From Petunia secreta (taxonomy: Eukaryota; Streptophyta; Magnoliopsida; Solanales; Solanaceae), in contig JARKIP010000065.1 in NCBI GenBank assembly GCA_029990175.1, forward strand, positions 26,452,501 through 26,516,500: 64,000 bases of DNA, written 5' to 3'. The notes beneath the pieces are model-generated. The model was not told the origin of the DNA. It worked only from the letters and a program-made list of their open reading frames with translations, and did no database searches. Shown one piece after another: positions 33,166 to 45,320 of this stretch (positions within the stretch are counted from its first letter, which is position 1; each line of letters starts with the position of its first letter). Made by a program: the position numbers and the translations under genes.

Positions 33166-36100
33166 GTCTCGTTGTCTGAAAATTGATCAAACAGAAAAAA
33201 AAAATGACAATCTACATTGGATTACCTTCCTTCATTTCGATGAGTCTATAATATATATTATGCTCCTGTTGTTAAGTATGAGGGGCCGACTATTGATGAG
33301 CCTGTTGGCCAATAAAACATTAGAAGCGTTTTCTGGGAAAACGATCATTGGAAAAGAATATTTCCCCGATAAAATGTTCATGTAGTATTTAGGCAAAAAA
33401 TTTATGACCAGATTTTTGGCCCGTCTTGGGGTAGTAGTAGCTTTCCATAAATAAATTCATCAATGCAAGTTATCTCATGTTCCTCAGACAAAATATTATT
33501 ATTAACAGTCGCTCACCGAATTTGTGACTTGATGGTTGTCTGGTATGCTTAGCATGAGGTTCCTGGATTAATTGCAATTTATTACTCCTTTCTTTATGGA
33601 ATGTTCATAATATACTGCACATCCCATTCTTCACCTGCTCTTTTCCTGAAAAATGTAGAATTAAATTGAACTTCAAGACATATTGAATTCAATTGCCAGA
33701 AGTCATTCTTTATGACACCTTCTCATAAAGAGTGGATTCTCTATTACACATTTTCTGTCAGATGATAAGCCATCATAATCTTACAACTGATTGTGGTAAA
33801 AATCCATAAATTGATGAATCTGGACAACATGCATTTACACAGATACTTTAGCTATGATAATACAATTCGAAAAAGCCAATGATCTTACCAAGAATTTCCT
33901 CAACAGTAGTGGAGAGAAGGGATTAAGTAAACAAAAACAGAGGATCTGGGTTGTCTAGGGGCCAAAAACTAACTAATTATGTTTTGCCTGCACTAACAAA
34001 GAGGAGGTTAATGCCTGAATTACATCGAAGGAATTTGTGTCCACTGCTCAGGATAAATTTTCATGGAACTACCCTGACCGAAAACATAGGTTTCACATAG
34101 CATCAGTTTTTGGTCCTTTACTGAGAATTGTACGCTCAAGGACTATGCCTGTGACTCTGTTAGTTTAACACAACTACCTAATTAGTTCTGTGATTGATAT
34201 AAAATCACTGCTAAATTCAAGAGTACAACTAGCTTTTTGTAAAGGAGAGGCCGAAAAGTTACATGTTAAAAGTTTCCAAGTTTCAAGTCTTAAAACTCTC
34301 GGCTCCTAGAGATGCCCATTTTGTCCGGAGGTCTTGAATTTTCTTGTCTTTAAATTCCATTACCACTTTTGCAACGTCTGTAGAAAGTAATACTCCAATG
34401 ATGAAGGAAAGAAAGCAATAGTCACACTTTTAACAAAATATAATCCCACAGCCACCAGAAAATAAAGCTACATGGTATGTACTTCCTTTTCTCGTGACCC
34501 TTTTCTGCACCAAGACTAGTGTACCAACGTCTCAGGGGAAATGTAAATCGGAGCTACCAATGAACGTATTATCTCATCAGCAACAAATTTGGGAAAGGAG
34601 TCTAACCGGGAAGTTATAAAGGTAAAAATATGTTTAGAATCATCAAAGTGAAGGTTAATCAAGAGTATCCTGGTATAAAAATCTTAAGCTTGCGTAATTT
34701 ATTTTACCTGCAAGAAGTAACAATGGGCGAAGCTTATACTGCTTGCTCCAATTCAATCCAGTTCTTTATAGCATACAAATAAGAAATTTCTCGGTGTCTC
34801 AGTCCCAGCCATTTCAAGTAATGTTAAATCTCCATTTTGTATTTTGCTCTACAATACAAATTACCAGCTTAATCGAATATTTTTCTGATCTGGCAGTTCT
34901 AAAGCACGACTTTATAGTAGTTGTGTAATTCCTCGTGTAACATTAATAGCATTCACCGGCCATCTTTGCAACACTACAGACCATTGACAATTTCTCTAAA
35001 TTCTATTTAGGTTGTATTTCGTAAACAATGGATGATCAATTGTAATATTATGATACATTCTTCAGGATTGCCAACCCAAATGAACGAATTAAAATTAGAA
35101 AAAGATGGCAGCTACGGAAAGACTCGTTATCAAAGATCCAACAGCGCACTGCTAAGAAAATTTCAAAAGCCAACATTTACTAGGTTTAGTAACTTCCAAC
35201 AAATATGCTACTCTATCATTAATTGCTTGAAGTGCTTCCGAGCATCATTTATCTACCTAGAACCTTTTTCAGATAGACACAAGCATACGAGATTCATACA
35301 TGTTTCTTCAAAATAGGCATAGGCCTTTAGGTACAGAACTAATGTGATTGCCCTTAGTAATAAGTTATTATACAATTGTCAGTTCCGACTGTTGACGAGG
35401 CATAACAGAAAAACGTGATTCAAATGTAAAGGGAAATAGCAAACTGACGCTACAGACAGGCATGCCAAATTTGTCTTTTATGATTTTCAATCATCTTCCA
35501 TATGTTAGTGAAGAATGATATAGTAACAAATTAAGGAAATCTCATAAAAAGAAGGGTATATTTCACAAGGCGACTCTTAAGAGTGAAACAATAATGTAAG
35601 AACTGGCAGAAATTCTCAATATATAGAGCCACATAGTTTATTTCTTATTAGTAGCACTGAATATCCTAATGTCCAAATATCGTTACTAGTTGCACCTCTC
35701 ACAAAAATATCAGTGATCCACATGCCATGATGTTCAATTAACTTATACTACAATACCATGAGATTTGAGAAATGAAGACAAGGCAGAAAATGACAGATTG
35801 CATGGCTTACATAAACATCCGCAAAGATTCCATATTCTCTCATTTGATTTATCTGTATATAAATCTTTCTTAATCCTACCTATTTTGCACAAAATATTTT
35901 TTCCTGGAAAGCATTTTTAACCATCTTACATAATTTCTCATTAGCATATCCACCGCTATCAATATTTTTCTAATGCCTACGTCAAACATGGAAAATTTCC
36001 AAGAATGCAAGCATTAAAATGCAAAAGGTCAATTGCAAAAGCAAGAAAGTTAAATAAAAATGATTATGCACGAGGACGAATGCTTTTGAAAGAAAGAAAT

Positions 36101-36400
36101 TAGAATGCATGTACCATTTCTTGATAAAGGTATGGCAGAGATGGTTTGCAATTGACAGGTAATGAGCGTTTTAAACAAGCAAAATGGTCAACACCTAGGG
36201 GATCTGGAGTAGAACACAAAATTAGAGTTCGAAAGCTCAATCTTTAGCTGCAAGTTAGAGGTACAAATTTTGAAAACTTATATGGGAAAAGAAAATAACG
36301 CCTCATTGAAGGGATATATTCCATTGTAATATATGAACCACGAATTGAATTGACCATTATTCACTCTTCAGAGGATTGGGCTAAAAGAAGCTCCCAAGTT
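33166..36400. other. Upstream region of the NFD4-like gene, no gene seen
   Basis: AT-rich single-copy-looking DNA. It should contain the gene's promoter and 5' UTR; a TA-rich stretch (tataatatatattat, 33248-33262) is a weak TATA candidate about 85 bp upstream of the ATG. ORFs here are short and show no recognisable domains. Confidence 0.5.
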
Positions 36401-37176
36401 TTTAATGAAGGAAAGGGGACGTCTATTTCTTTTGCTTTTTTAAAAAAAATAAAAAATTAAAAATTACAAGTCTGTATAAGAGAGAACTAGGATATTAGAC
36501 GTTTTAAAAATTAAGGATAAAGATTAAAATTCACTAAAACTTTAAAAAACACAAGATCTCATCTTGCTCATTCCCTTATCTTTTCATATCTCTTCTTCTT
36601 TCTCTTTTCTTTTTCCTCCTCCTACTCTTATTCATCTATTCATTCTACCTCTCTTATTCTTCATCTATCTTCTCCTTCTTCATCAACTTCTTCTTCAAAA
36701 CTTTTTAAAATTTTGAAAGAAGAAAATGAAATGACCCTGACTAATAGTTTCGGGGTTTCAGACTCCGATTTACAAACTAATAGTCTTAAAAGCTCTATAA
36801 ATTCTATTGTGACTTGTCTGCAAAGTTTGAGCTGAATTGGACTTCGTTTGGTTGGTCTTGGAGAACATTCTCATTTTCATGTGTCAGTAAAGACATTTAA
36901 TAGTTTTTGAAGCTAGTTTTGAGTAAATGAGTTCTATTTCAAAATCTAAAAGTATCGTTAGGTTCGTATGCCATATATGACCTGTATGAACTTTCTAAAG
37001 AGGATTCTGAGGTCCTTTGGATAGTTTCGATTAGTGTTATGAAAGTAGCATTTTTCCTCTTTTGGTTTGATCCCTCATTTTGCGTATTTCAGGTTCATCT
37101 CGGGATCCAAGCTCGCGAGTAAGTTTTAAATGTATTTTAGGACTTGTGTGTAAAGTTTGATATGATCCTAGGAAGC
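36401..37176. other. Pyrimidine-rich block and unclassified repeat-like DNA
   Basis: 36570-36700 is almost pure C/T on the plus strand. Then 36700-37176 contains a phrase repeated imperfectly (acttgtctgcaaagtttgagctga at 36813 and acttgtgtgtaaagtttgatatga at 37142), which suggests a truncated older repeat. No coding. Confidence 0.45.
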
Positions 37177-37900
37177 TGATGCAGCCCGAACACGTGCTGA
37201 TAAAGTGTTCGATCCACCGAGGAGACCGATGACACGAAGTCAAGCCAAGCTGCTGCACGATGTGCACATTCACTTAGCCTGGCCGAAGAAAAGCAATTGC
37301 TCCGAAGCTGAGTGGTCGGGCTCAAGAACCGAAGGCGTTATCTTCAGATTTGAGCCCGAAGGCAAAGTGACTGAGGACAATGAACTCGAGGACAAGTGAG
37401 CGTCCGAGGACAATGAGTTCGAGCAAGCCACCGAGCACCGAAGTCAAGGCTGCCGAACACAAACTTAACTCAGCCTTGCGTGGCTTTTTTTTATTAGTCA
37501 CTTGTGACTATTTACTACTTTATCCTTAGCATAGTCTATAAATAGTCCATTTTCATTTCATTGTAAAGAATCCAGTTTTTAGTATATGAAAAATATAGCA
37601 AGTGCTATTGTGAGTCTCCGATGGAGCCGAACTCCGATGTGGGCTTTTAAAGAACTTGTGTCAACCGATGTGATACGTTTGAATAATTTCTTCTTGATCA
37701 TTCAATTTGCAAGAAGCGGGTCTTTCTTGAGGATTGTTGCATAGTATAGGTGCGTCTTAATTTCCTTTCAGTCGAGCTTTGAGACAGGTTCCTCACTGTT
37801 CTTTTGAATAGAAGCAAGATTGTCTTGCTTCTATCTTTACTTTCTTGTTATTTATCTTCCGCGTTCGTGTTTAGCATCTCCTTTGGGTTTGCTTGCACCA
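37177..37900 (+). repeat. 5' LTR of A2 (724 bp)
   Basis: Starts TGATGCAGCC, ends GCTTGCACCA. Positions 37205-37399 also read as the C-terminal tail of the pol protein, because the frame overlaps the LTR. Confidence 0.93.
37537..37544 (+). promoter_or_regulatory. TATA box of A2 5' LTR
   Basis: TATAAATA, conserved in the 3' LTR at 44307-44314; likely U3/R promoter element. Confidence 0.65.
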
Positions 37901-37903
37901 TCT

Positions 37904-37915
37904 TGGTATCAGAGC
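37904..37915 (+). other. Primer binding site of A2 (initiator tRNA-Met)
   Basis: TGGTATCAGAGC three bases after the LTR, identical to element A. Confidence 0.92.
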
Positions 37916-39114
37916 AAGGTTTGAGTTTGTTCTTACAACCTCAAATCCTGTTCACTTAAATCGTGCTTTTGTCTTCAGTTTCAGCTTTCTTCCGTGTGTT
38001 TGATTGTTGTTGCTGAGCGTTTATAAAAATAAAAAAAAAAAGTAGAAAAATAAAAATTCAAAAATTGTGTTTGATTGTTGGTTGTTTGGATTAAACAACC
38101 ATTGATTCTTGTTCACCGTTGTTTCCTGATTCCAACGAGTACCAGACGTACCATTTTCGTGACTAGGGTTTCTTGGTGAAATTTTGGACTGTTTTTTAGC
38201 TTTAATGGTGGATGAACTCGAACCCCATCGTGTTTGGTTGAAACCGATGAAGATTGGTGGTTCTTGAGTGATTTGGGTTTGTTTTGTGCTTAAATTCGAA
38301 GTTCAGTGTTTGATTCGTTGTCCGTACGCCGGAAAATTGTTACAAAATTGTAACAGTGTACGACACGAACGAGCTGGTTCTTAGCTCGAAGAACTTGAAT
38401 TGATTTCCTCCGTTGTTGTTGTTGGAACCGGAGTCGAAGAAGCAACCCAGGTCTGTTAAAAATCATGTTCAGTGAACCGAAGCTAATTTTTCCGTACGCC
38501 GGAGCAAAGCTTCACTGTTCCATTGAAGAAGAAAGGGGTAAAGTGTAAAGATCAAAACTCCAGGTGAAAAGTTGTCGGCTGAGAAAAGGAAATTGGATAA
38601 GGTAAAACCCTATCCGTACCAAGGAGGAACCACTCTTGTACGGACAAGAGTTGGTGTGTTCGAAAAAGATTCCAAAAGGGAATCAAAAGGTAGATTCTCC
38701 TAGGTTTTCACTTTTCTTCTGTCCGAAATTCTAGTTAGTGGATCTTTTGAGTAATTGTCCTACTCGAGGTCGTACTAACTCATTTGAGCTTAAGAGAAAC
38801 TCGTGCGAGGGTGACCGAAATCCAACTTCGTAAAGAAATTCTTTTGACTTCCCAAAGCGCAAGAGTAAATAGTTGTCCGTTCCGATCGAGTCAAATCAAC
38901 TCACTCTTCCCGAAGTAAGACATCGTAACTTGTCAAATTCGAAGGAATTGAGAAAAGTTGATCAACCGAGGAAGTCATTGGCTACAAGTTCTTGAGTGAC
39001 CAAAACCGAACCCATAAATTGAGTGGACCCGAGTGCCACCCATCAAAGGTGAGGGAGTGTGTGAGGTGATTTCTAACCTTAACATTTTGTTGGTCTTTGA
39101 TTTGTACAGATACC
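37916..39114 (+). other. Leader of A2 with putative 61-nt intron
   Basis: Non-coding, aligned with the A leader. 39049-39109 starts GTGAGG and ends TTTGTACAG, five bases before the gag ATG. Length and borders match the A counterpart (1504-1564). Confidence 0.55.
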
Positions 39115-40682
39115 ATGGCTGGGAATGGAGGCGATGGCAAAGGCATTGAGAAGCCCGAAGTGTTGTTAGCCGATCTCATGGCTGCGATACAAGGCGTCAG
39201 TGCCGAAGTAAGAGGAGTGAGTGTTCGAGTAGCTCCACTCGAACAAGGAAACGCGTCCGTGGTCACGAATGGTCCGGCGCTGGAACTAGCAATTCCACTC
39301 CAATGAAACCTGAGCTGTACGCTGAGCTTGTTCGACAACATCAGTTGACGAGTGAAGCAATTCGAAGAGAACTCAACTTGGGCAATCCCCAAGCGCAGCA
39401 AAACTTGGGCAATCCCCAAGCAAACTATCAACACTTGGGCATTCCCCGAGGAGAAAGGATACCACTTCCCAAGGCCCGAAGAGATCTTGGAGCCGTTGTC
39501 GAAGAGGTTGATGAAGATGAATTTCCCGAGGACGAATATGAGAATGAGCTGCCATTCGCTCAACGAAGGCAAGCTCACCGAGGTCGTGGAAATTTCCGAG
39601 GTCGAGGTCGAGGCGCAAATATTGAAAGACATATTGAGCGTGAGGCTGATGAGCGGTATGATGAGTATCCCGAATAGGTTCGTGGTGTTCGAGACTCAAA
39701 TTTGAACAGTGTCAAGATCACTATTCCACCCTTTAAAGGAACTAGTGATCCGGATGAATATCTTGAATGGAAGCTTAAGATGGAGCGCATCTTTGAAACC
39801 AATGAGATGACCGAAGAGAGAAATGCTGCCCATGCTATTGCTTCGTTCGAAGCTTATGCATCTACGTGGTGGGAAGCTGATAAAAGGCATAGACGAAGGA
39901 ATGCCTATCCCGAAGTCAATACTTGGCCACAGTTGATGAGAGCAATGGATGCTAAGTATTTGAGTGCCAAGTACAGGCAAACTCAAATGCAAAAGCTCTA
40001 TGAGTTAAGGCAAGGGACCAAGTCAGTCCAAGAGTATCATGATGAGTTCGAAAAGGTTCAATTGAATCTTGATCTGGTCGAAGATGAAGAATAAGCCATG
40101 ATCCGGTTAAAAAATAGCTTGGCTAGGGATGTGTCATCTCAATTGAGGCTCCACGTGTATCACACGATGGAAGATCTGTTCGATGCTGCCACCGAAGCTG
40201 AAAAATTGGTGAAGGACGATAAGGCAAACCGGTATCGAGGAGTCACTACTTCTACTCCCTTGAACCGAGGTAAAGAATGGAAGAGTCCAAACCAAGTAGG
40301 TGCCAACACTGTTCGAGATTCGAAGAGACCCTTCGAGAGGGGTGTGACCGTTAACCAATCAAGAGAAGTGGGAGGTAAAGTTCAACTCAACTCTCCCAGC
40401 GCTTCAAATATTCAGTGTCACAAATGCAAAGGTTATGGTCACATGGCAAAAGAGTGTCCAACCCGAAAAGTTATGCTTTTGCTCGAAGATGGAACCGTCC
40501 ATGAGCAAGCGAGTGACACCGATGAGGAATTTAGTGAGGAGATTGACCGAGTTGAAGGTGACGATGATCGTGAAGCTGCCGAAGCTGATCATCCGGAAAT
40601 GTTTCTTGTGGTTCGAAGGAATTTGAGCTGCATGAATCTTGAAGAAGAGGACGACCAAAGAGAAAACCTCTTTCATGCCTGA
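39115..40682 (+). pseudogene. gag of A2, interrupted
   Basis: Starts MAGNGGDGKGIEKPEV at 39115. A 1-bp shift near 39268 moves the frame; then an Arg/Gly-rich stretch (RRQAHRGRGNFRGRGRG, about 39560-39615), a TAG at 39675, the gag core (39702-40091; INTIAL hydrophobic VKITIPPFKGTSDPDEYL and ASTWWEADKRHRRR), a TAA at 40092 replacing CAA, and the C-terminal part with the zinc knuckle CHKCKGYGHMAKEC (about 40419-40460), ending at a TGA at 40680. Apart from these lesions the coding is well preserved. Confidence 0.88.
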
Positions 40683-41055
40683 TGTCGAGTGAGGGGAAAG
40701 GTGTGTTCGATGATCATTGATTCTGGTAGTTGTGCAAATGTGGTGAGCCAAACCTTAGTTTCACAAATGGGACTAACTACCTTGAAGCATCCCCACCCTT
40801 ACAAATTACAATGGCTGAATGAGTGTGGAGAATTGAGAGTTGTCAAACAAGTGTGGATCAAGTTTAGAATTGGCGAGTATCAAGATGAAATGATATTCGA
40901 TGTGGTGCCGATGCAAGCTTGTCATTTGCTATTGGGAAGACCATGGCAGTATGACCGGTCGGTTGTTCACAATGGGAGATCCAACACTTACACTGTAAAG
41001 CTCGAAGGGAAGAGTTTTATACTCAAACCCTTGTCCAAAGAAAGTCACCGAGGAC
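40683..41055 (+). pseudogene. Aspartic protease of A2, interrupted upstream
   Basis: In frame with gag after the TGA at 40680. Active site MIIDSGSCANVVS (about 40710-40748) and LLLGRPWQYD (about 40927-40956) are intact. A frameshift near 41045 separates it from RT. It would release the mature Gag and Pol proteins. Confidence 0.88.
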
Positions 41056-44000
41056 TATAAACGGATGAAAGAATTGAAAGAAGCGGCCAAAGCTAAGCTT
41101 CCGATGGGAGCAAAATTGGGGGCCGAAGCCACAAACTCACTGCCCAAAGTAAAAGGAATCTGTGCAATCATGCAACCGGGTGAATTACTACGAGGCAACG
41201 ACAACGATCAGATGATGATTTGCCTCGTGCACAAGGGTATCTTTCTTAACTCAAATAATGATTTTTCTAATGATAACCCTTTGCCTAGTGCTGTACAAAG
41301 TGTTTTGCAGGACTTCGGAGACATGTTCCCTGAAGAAATGCCAGGTGGATTACCTCCATTGAGAGGAATCGAGCACCAAATTTACTTCGTACCGGGGTCA
41401 CAAATCCCCAACAAACCTGCATACCGGTGTAATCTCGAAGACACCAAAGAGCTCCAAAGGCAGGTTGATGAGTTGTTGAACAAGGGCCTTGTTCGAGAGA
41501 GCTTGAGTCCTTGCGTCGTTCCAGTTATACTTGTCCCAAAGAAAGATGGAACATGGCGAATGTGTATTGATAGCCGAGCAGTCAACAAAATAACGGTAAA
41601 GTATCGTCATCCTATCCCTCGATCAGATGACATGCTAGATGAGTTAAGTGGTTCTTCATGCTTTACGAAGATAGACCTCAGGTCCGGTTACCACCAAATC
41701 TGAATGAAACCCGGAGACGAGTGGAAAACCGCATTCAAGATCAAGTTCGGTCTCTATAAATGGTTGGTGAAGCCTTTTGGCTTATCCAATGCACCGAGCA
41801 CATTCATACGACTGATGAACCATGTGCTCAAACCGTTCATAAATAAGTTTGTTGTCGTTTATTTCAATGACATACTTGTTTATAGTAAATCTGTGGATGA
41901 ACATGCTGAACACCTAAGGCTGGTGCTTGATAAGCTTAGAGAAGAGAAGTTATACGCTAACTTCAAGAAATGTGCCTTTTGTGTCAATCGTGTAGTCTTT
42001 CTAGGATTCGTAGTCAGTGTTAATGGTGTTGAAGTCGACGAGTCAAAAGTCGAAGCCATAAAAGATTGGCCAACTCCAACCTCGGTATCACAAGTTCGTA
42101 GCTTCCATGGCTTAGCTAGCTTTTACCGAAGGTTTGTTCGTGACTTTAGCACCGTGGCAGCTCCTTTAACCGAGCTGGTGAAGAAAGACCATCCATTTGT
42201 GTGGGGAGAGTCCCAAGAAAGGGCTTTCCAAGAGTTGAAGTGGAGGCTTTGCTCTGCCCCGTTGTTGCAACTCCCTGACTTCGGCAAAGCATTCGAAGTC
42301 GAGTGTGATGCATCTGGAGTTGGGATCGGAGGAGTGCTGATGCAAGAATCGAAGCCGATCGCTTACTTTAGCGAAAAGCTTAAGGGTGCAACTTTGAATT
42401 ACTCTACGTATGACAAAGAGTTGTATGCCCTCGTTCGAGCACTCGCCCATTGGCAGCATTATTTGTGGCCTCGAGAGTTTGTGATCAAAAGTGATCATGA
42501 GTCCTTGAAGCATCTTCGAGGACAGGAGAAGTTGAACCGAAGACATGCAAATTGGGTTGAATTCATTGAAAGCTTCCCCTATGTAATTCATTACAAAAAA
42601 GGTAAAGACAATGTTGTGGCCGATGCGCTATCGAGGAAATTTGCCTTAGCAACCACTCTCGCCTCTAGGCTCATAGGATTTGAAAGCATCAAGTCGATGT
42701 ACGAAGACGATCCTAAGCTGAAATGCGTTCGTGACGCAATCTTGAGTGGCCGAAGGGTTGAGAAATATCAATGGCATGATGGCTACCTCTTCAAGAATGG
42801 GAGGGTTTGTGTGCCAGTGTCATCGTGGAGAGAGCTCTTAGTTCGAGAAGCTCACTCCGGTGGACTGATGGGACACTTCGGTGTCGACAAAACTCTTGGT
42901 ATCTTGACCGAGCAGTTCCATTGGCCCAAAATGCGACGAGATGTGGAAAAGCTTTGCAACGCTTGTCTCGTTTGCAAGAAAGCTAAATCGAAGTCCAACC
43001 CTCATGGTTTGTATACCCCATTGCCTGTGCCTGATCGACCTTGGGTTGATATATCCATGGACTTTGTGCTAGGGTTACCGAGGTCGGGGGGAGGACATGA
43101 TAGCATCTTCGTTGTGGTTGACCGTTTTTCAAAAATGGCTCACTTTATTCCTTGCAAAAAGTGTGATGATGCACAGCATGTAGCTACTTTGTTTGTTGCT
43201 ACTGTGTTGAAATTGCATGGTGTACCTCGTACTGTTGTGAGTGATCGGGACTCAAAATTCTTGAGTCATTTTTGGAAATGTTTGTGGGGTGCCCTCGGCA
43301 TCAAGCTACTATTCTCGACGTCTCACTATCCTCAGACTGATGGACAGACCGAGGTAGTTAACCGAACCTTGGGATCTTTGCTTCGAGCAATGACCAAAGG
43401 CAAGGTTGGGAACTGGGCTGATCGTTTTCCCATGATGGAGTTTGCATACAATCAAACGGTGCATAGAATGATAAATATGACCCCGTTTGAATGTGCGTAT
43501 GGTTTTAATCCTTTGATTCCACTTGATTTAACCCCATTGCCTCGAGATTCTGTTCTTGACTTTGAAGGTACTCGACGAGCAGCTGCTTTGATCGAATTGC
43601 ATGCAAAGGTGAGGAAGAACCTCGAGGAAGCTTATGCAAAGATTGCCTTGAAGAAAAACAAGGGGCGTAAAAAGCTGGAATTAAAAAAGGGAGATTGGGT
43701 TTGGGTTCACTTCCGAAAGGAACGCTTCCCGAACCAAAGGAAAGGAAAGTTGGCTCCTCGAGGGGATGGTCCATTTCAAGTGTTGACCAAGATCAACAAC
43801 AATGCTTACGTGATCGACCTCCCTGGTGAGTATAACGTGTCCAATACCTTTAATGTTGCTGACTTAGCTCCTTGTGTTGTAGGTCAAACTTCGGAGGACG
43901 AAGAAGGCTCGATTTCGAGGACGAAATCTTCTCAAGAAGGGGAGGATGATGCAGCCCGAACACGTGCTGATCAAGTGTTCGATCCACCGAGGAGACCGAT

Positions 44001-44169
44001 GGCACGAAGTCAAGCCAAGCTGCTGCACGATGTGCACATTCACTTAGCCTGGCCGAAGGAAAGCAATTGCTCCGAAGCTGAGTGGCCGGGCTCAAGAACC
44101 GAAGGCGTTATCTTCAGATTTGAGCCCGAAGGCAAAGTGACCGAGGACAATGAACTCGAGGACAAGTGA
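41056..44169 (+). pseudogene. RT-RNase H-integrase of A2, one stop, extends into 3' LTR
   Basis: Linker, then RT with VPKKDGTWRMCIDSRAVNK (about 41536-41592), TGA at 41701 in place of the CGA codon kept in A, then a continuous 821 codons. The RT catalytic motif reads YFND (about 41860-41871) where A has YFDD, so the first catalytic Asp is lost. RNase H: CDASGVGIGG, YDKELYALV, SDHESLKHL. Integrase: HHCC (about 42850-42985), DDE Asp in WVDISMDFV, Asp in VSDRDSKF, Glu in GQTEVVNR. The C-terminal fold ends YNVSNTFNVADLAPC. The last 222 nt (43947-44169) lie within the LTR and encode a tail with RPMARSQAKLLHDVH. No chromodomain is visible. Confidence 0.92.
43934..43946 (+). other. Polypurine tract of A2
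   Basis: aagaaggggagga adjoining the 3' LTR. It is also coding (SQEGEDD), so it is constrained twice. Confidence 0.88.
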
Positions 44170-44306
44170 GCGTCCGAGGATAATTTGTTCGAGCAAGCCA
44201 CCGAGCACCGAAGTCAACGCTGCCGAACACAAACTTAACTCAGCCCTGCGTGGCTTGTTTTTATTAGTCACTTGTGACTATTTACTACTTTATCCTTAGC
44301 ATAGTC

Positions 44307-44314
44307 TATAAATA
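44307..44314 (+). promoter_or_regulatory. TATA box of A2 3' LTR
   Basis: TATAAATA, same context as 37537. Confidence 0.6.
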
Positions 44315-44356
44315 GTCCATTTTCATTTCATTGTAAAGGATCCAGTTTTTAGTATA

Positions 44357-44424
44357 TGAAAAACATAGCAAGTGCTATTGTGAGTCGGAATGAAAAACAT
44401 AGCAAGTGCTATTGTGAGTCTCCG
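44357..44424 (+). repeat. 34-bp tandem duplication in A2 3' LTR
   Basis: Two units starting tgaaaaacatagcaagtgct at 44357 and 44391; the 5' LTR has one. It lies just downstream of the predicted transcription start. Confidence 0.92.
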
Positions 44425-44705
44425 ATGGAGCCGAACCCCGACGTGGGCTTTTAAAGAACTTGTGTCAACCGGTGTGATACGTTTGAACAATTTCTTCTTG
44501 ATCATTCAATTTACAAGAAGCGGGTCTTTCTTGAGGATTGTTGCATAGTATAGGTGCGTCTTGATTTCCTTTCAGTCGAGCTTTGAGACAGGTTCCTCAC
44601 TGTTCTTTTGAATCGAAGCAAGATTTGTCTTGCTTCTATCTTTACTTTTTTGTTATTTATCTTCCGCGTTCGTGTTTAGCATCTCCTTCGGGTTTGCTTG
44701 CACCA

Positions 44706-45068
44706 GGTTGTGCTACCAAATCTGTTGGTGCATTTCGGCAGATGCCAATGCGACCGCAAGGCTCATGGCGCGACCACGCTAAAGGACGGGGTCCCTCGAC
44801 TTGCACAATCGTGAAGCATCTAAGTGCGACAGTAAAGAGGTCGAGTCCACGACCGCAAGTGAGACACCACGATTGCATGTATCGGGGTATAAAAAAGGCC
44901 AACATGTCGGCAGAACTCTATTTCGCTCAAAATCAATCGATAAGGTGCGATCATAGGCGATTTGTCAGTCTAACTCGATCCAGAGCACCAAGAGCGAGAT
45001 CGTTTTGAAAGGATCCGAAAGGGAAAGGAGGTGATAGCCAAATTAGCTCAGAACTTGAGATAAGTGAT
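44706..45068. other. Unclassified repeat-like DNA right of A2
   Basis: GC-richer than its surroundings (ctcatggcgcgaccacgc, tcgagtccacgaccgcaag). It may be part of an older LTR. The ORF across it (44583-45008) begins in the A2 LTR and has no domain similarity I recognise. Confidence 0.4.
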
Positions 45069-45320
45069 ATTATCCACTTCTTTGATGGCCTTAGGCCTTA
45101 TGGATGTCGTACACACATGATCTTTACGTGTGTAGCTGCCGATATGGCGTACTTACTACACCGCAATCTTAAATTTGCATATTTATCCTTTATTTGCATG
45201 CTTTGGGTTGTGATAACATACCGTTTAGCATTGTGGAGTCTGTGCCAGGTTGTATCCATCATGCTGGGAATAGGAGGATTTTGCTCCATTTCATGCATCC
45301 CACGGTGAAGGAAGATTCGC
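45069..45320 (+). repeat. Left part of LTR fragment F (related to D, opposite strand)
   Basis: tacgtgtgtagctgccgatatggcgtact (45125-45153) resembles the reverse complement of the D/E LTR phrase at 23288 and 46424. It continues beyond element D at 53045. Confidence 0.6.

Larger units (their letters stand above)
37177..44705 (+). mobile_element. Element A2: full-length CRM-like Ty3/gypsy retrotransposon
   Basis: Same family as A, 7.5 kb: 5' LTR, initiator-Met PBS, leader, gag, protease, RT, RNase H, integrase, PPT and 3' LTR are all present. About 23 differences over 724 bp separate its LTRs (about 3%), so it is the youngest element here. Gag-pol carries four premature stops, two frameshifts and a mutated RT catalytic box, so it is not autonomous. 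The flanks (gaagc on the left, ggttg on the right) do not form a target duplication. Confidence 0.93.
43947..44705 (+). repeat. 3' LTR of A2 (759 bp)
   Basis: Pairs with 37177-37900. It is 35 bp longer owing to a 34-bp tandem duplication at 44357-44424 and one single-base indel. Confidence 0.93.

Noticed and set aside
36570..36700. C/T-rich block as a gene promoter
   Set aside because: Low-complexity DNA with no adjacent coding sequence in either direction.
33166..37176. Possible second host gene or ncRNA
   Set aside because: Only short ORFs, no domains, no tRNA- or snRNA-like fold noticed.
44583..45008. 141-codon plus-strand ORF right of A2
   Set aside because: Begins in the A2 LTR and continues into unrelated repeat-like DNA; no homology recognised.
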